Assembly: GCA_021780975.1 (NCBI GenBank) | Contig: JAJXXS010000239.1 | Coordinates: 1 to 9,643, forward strand | DNA from: Pseudomonadota bacterium | Lineage (GTDB): Bacteria; Pseudomonadota; Gammaproteobacteria; Burkholderiales; Thiobacillaceae | DNA length: 9,643 nt | Direction of reading: 5' to 3' | Shown: in pieces, positions 9,079 through 9,643 of the stretch | Position numbering within the stretch: the stretch's first letter is position 1 | Layout: every line of letters begins with the position of its first letter | The notes under the pieces: model-generated | Databases searched by the model: none | What the model was told of the DNA's origin: nothing | The model's input: only the letters and a program-made list of their open reading frames with translations | Position numbers and translations under genes: made by a program

Positions 9079-9643
9079 TCACTGCGCCTGCGTCGGAGTG
9101 CTGGAATCCTGCGTCTCGGGTGGAACCGGGAAACTCGGGGGCGCCGGCGCATTGAGCGTGGTGGCCGGCGTGAGTTGCAGCGGCGCGCTGTTCTCCTTGG
9201 TGGGCGCAGGAGCTTGCTCGTCGCTGGGCGTCCCCATGGGCGCCACCACCGTGGTTGCCGCGCCCCCTTGCGTTTCTTGTGCCGCCGCGGGCCGGGCCGG
9301 CGACGCGGTCGGTTGCTGGCTGGTCGGCGCGGCTTCCGTGCCCATTCCCACCTGCTCGACACGCTCCAGAACATCGCCCTTGAAGAACACGCTGACGCGC
9401 CGCTTTTCTGTCAAAACGCCCGCTTTGTGGAACTCATACATGTAGTCCCACCGGTCGGCACGAAACAGATCCACCGTCAGCGGCGTGCCCAGAATGAAGC
9501 GAACCTGGGACCGGCTCATGCCGGGCTTGAGCTTGGCCACCATTTCCGGGGTGACCGCATTGCCCTGCTGCACATTGATCACATAGGGAAAATGCACGTT
9601 GGCGCAGCCCCCGGCGAAAAGTGCCAGGAGGACGATGGGAGAC
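9079..9643 (-). CDS. bamE: Outer membrane assembly lipoprotein BamE (N-terminus cut by window edge)
   Basis: BamE is a lipoprotein subunit of the BAM complex, which inserts beta-barrel proteins into the outer membrane. The frame is open to the right edge and 187 residues are visible. A signal-peptide hydrophobic stretch (IVLLALFA) leads to a lipobox ending AGGC, with the lipidated Cys encoded at 9606-9604. The SmpA/OmlA core follows: QQGNAVTPEMVAKLKPGM, QVRFILGTPL, DLFRADRWDYMYEF and RRVSVFFKGDVLERVE. The true start lies just outside the window. After the core, about 88 residues (encoded at roughly 9345-9082) are low-complexity and rich in Ala, Pro, Thr and Gln. This tail is absent from E. 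coli BamE (113 residues). The stop at 9081-9079 touches the dapB start region. Confidence 0.95.
   Translation of the reverse strand, partial: SPIVLLALFAGGCANVHFPYVINVQQGNAVTPEMVAKLKPGMSRSQVRFILGTPLTVDLFRADRWDYMYEFHKAGVLTEKRRVSVFFKGDVLERVEQVGMGTEAAPTSQQPTASPARPAAAQETQGGAATTVVAPMGTPSDEQAPAPTKENSAPLQLTPATTLNAPAPPSFPVPPETQDSSTPTQAQ

Overview
This window looks like ordinary chromosome of a GC-rich betaproteobacterium. I base that on the protein sequences and on the gene order bamE-dapB-carA-carB-greA-(DUF4149)-yhbY-rlmE-ftsH. A Nitrosomonadales- or Rhodocyclales-type organism would fit, but genus and order are inference. Coding density is very high: the longest gene-free stretch is about 120 bases, and I see no tRNA, rRNA, IS element, CRISPR array, phage gene or island of foreign composition. 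I found no undescribed multi-gene system. What merits a second look is RNA-level structure between the genes.

Eight of the nine genes lie on the minus strand, so transcription runs from high to low coordinates. From the right edge, the BamE lipoprotein gene (start cut off) abuts dapB (lysine and peptidoglycan precursor synthesis). After a 120-base gap holding a good sigma-70 promoter and a structured leader comes carA-carB (carbamoyl phosphate for pyrimidines and arginine). Then follow greA (transcript cleavage factor), a four-helix DUF4149 membrane protein, the lone plus-strand gene yhbY (ribosome assembly), rlmE (23S rRNA 2'-O-methyltransferase) and ftsH (membrane AAA+ zinc protease, last residues cut off at the left edge).

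The genes are housekeeping and link nucleotide supply, transcription fidelity, ribosome maturation and membrane protein quality control. carA-carB-greA-DUF4149 are closely spaced (5, 44 and 44 bases) and probably form one transcript from the promoter at 8247-8276. rlmE-ftsH (43-base gap) form a second unit. yhbY sits inverted between the two units: its stop codon is 2 bases from that of the DUF4149 gene, and its start is 44 bases from that of rlmE.

Several start codons are not ATG (ftsH GTG, greA GTG, carA probably TTG) and were placed from Shine-Dalgarno motifs. Inverted repeats touch or directly follow the stop codons of rlmE, carB, greA and the yhbY/DUF4149 convergence, and two back-to-back hairpins fill the carA leader.
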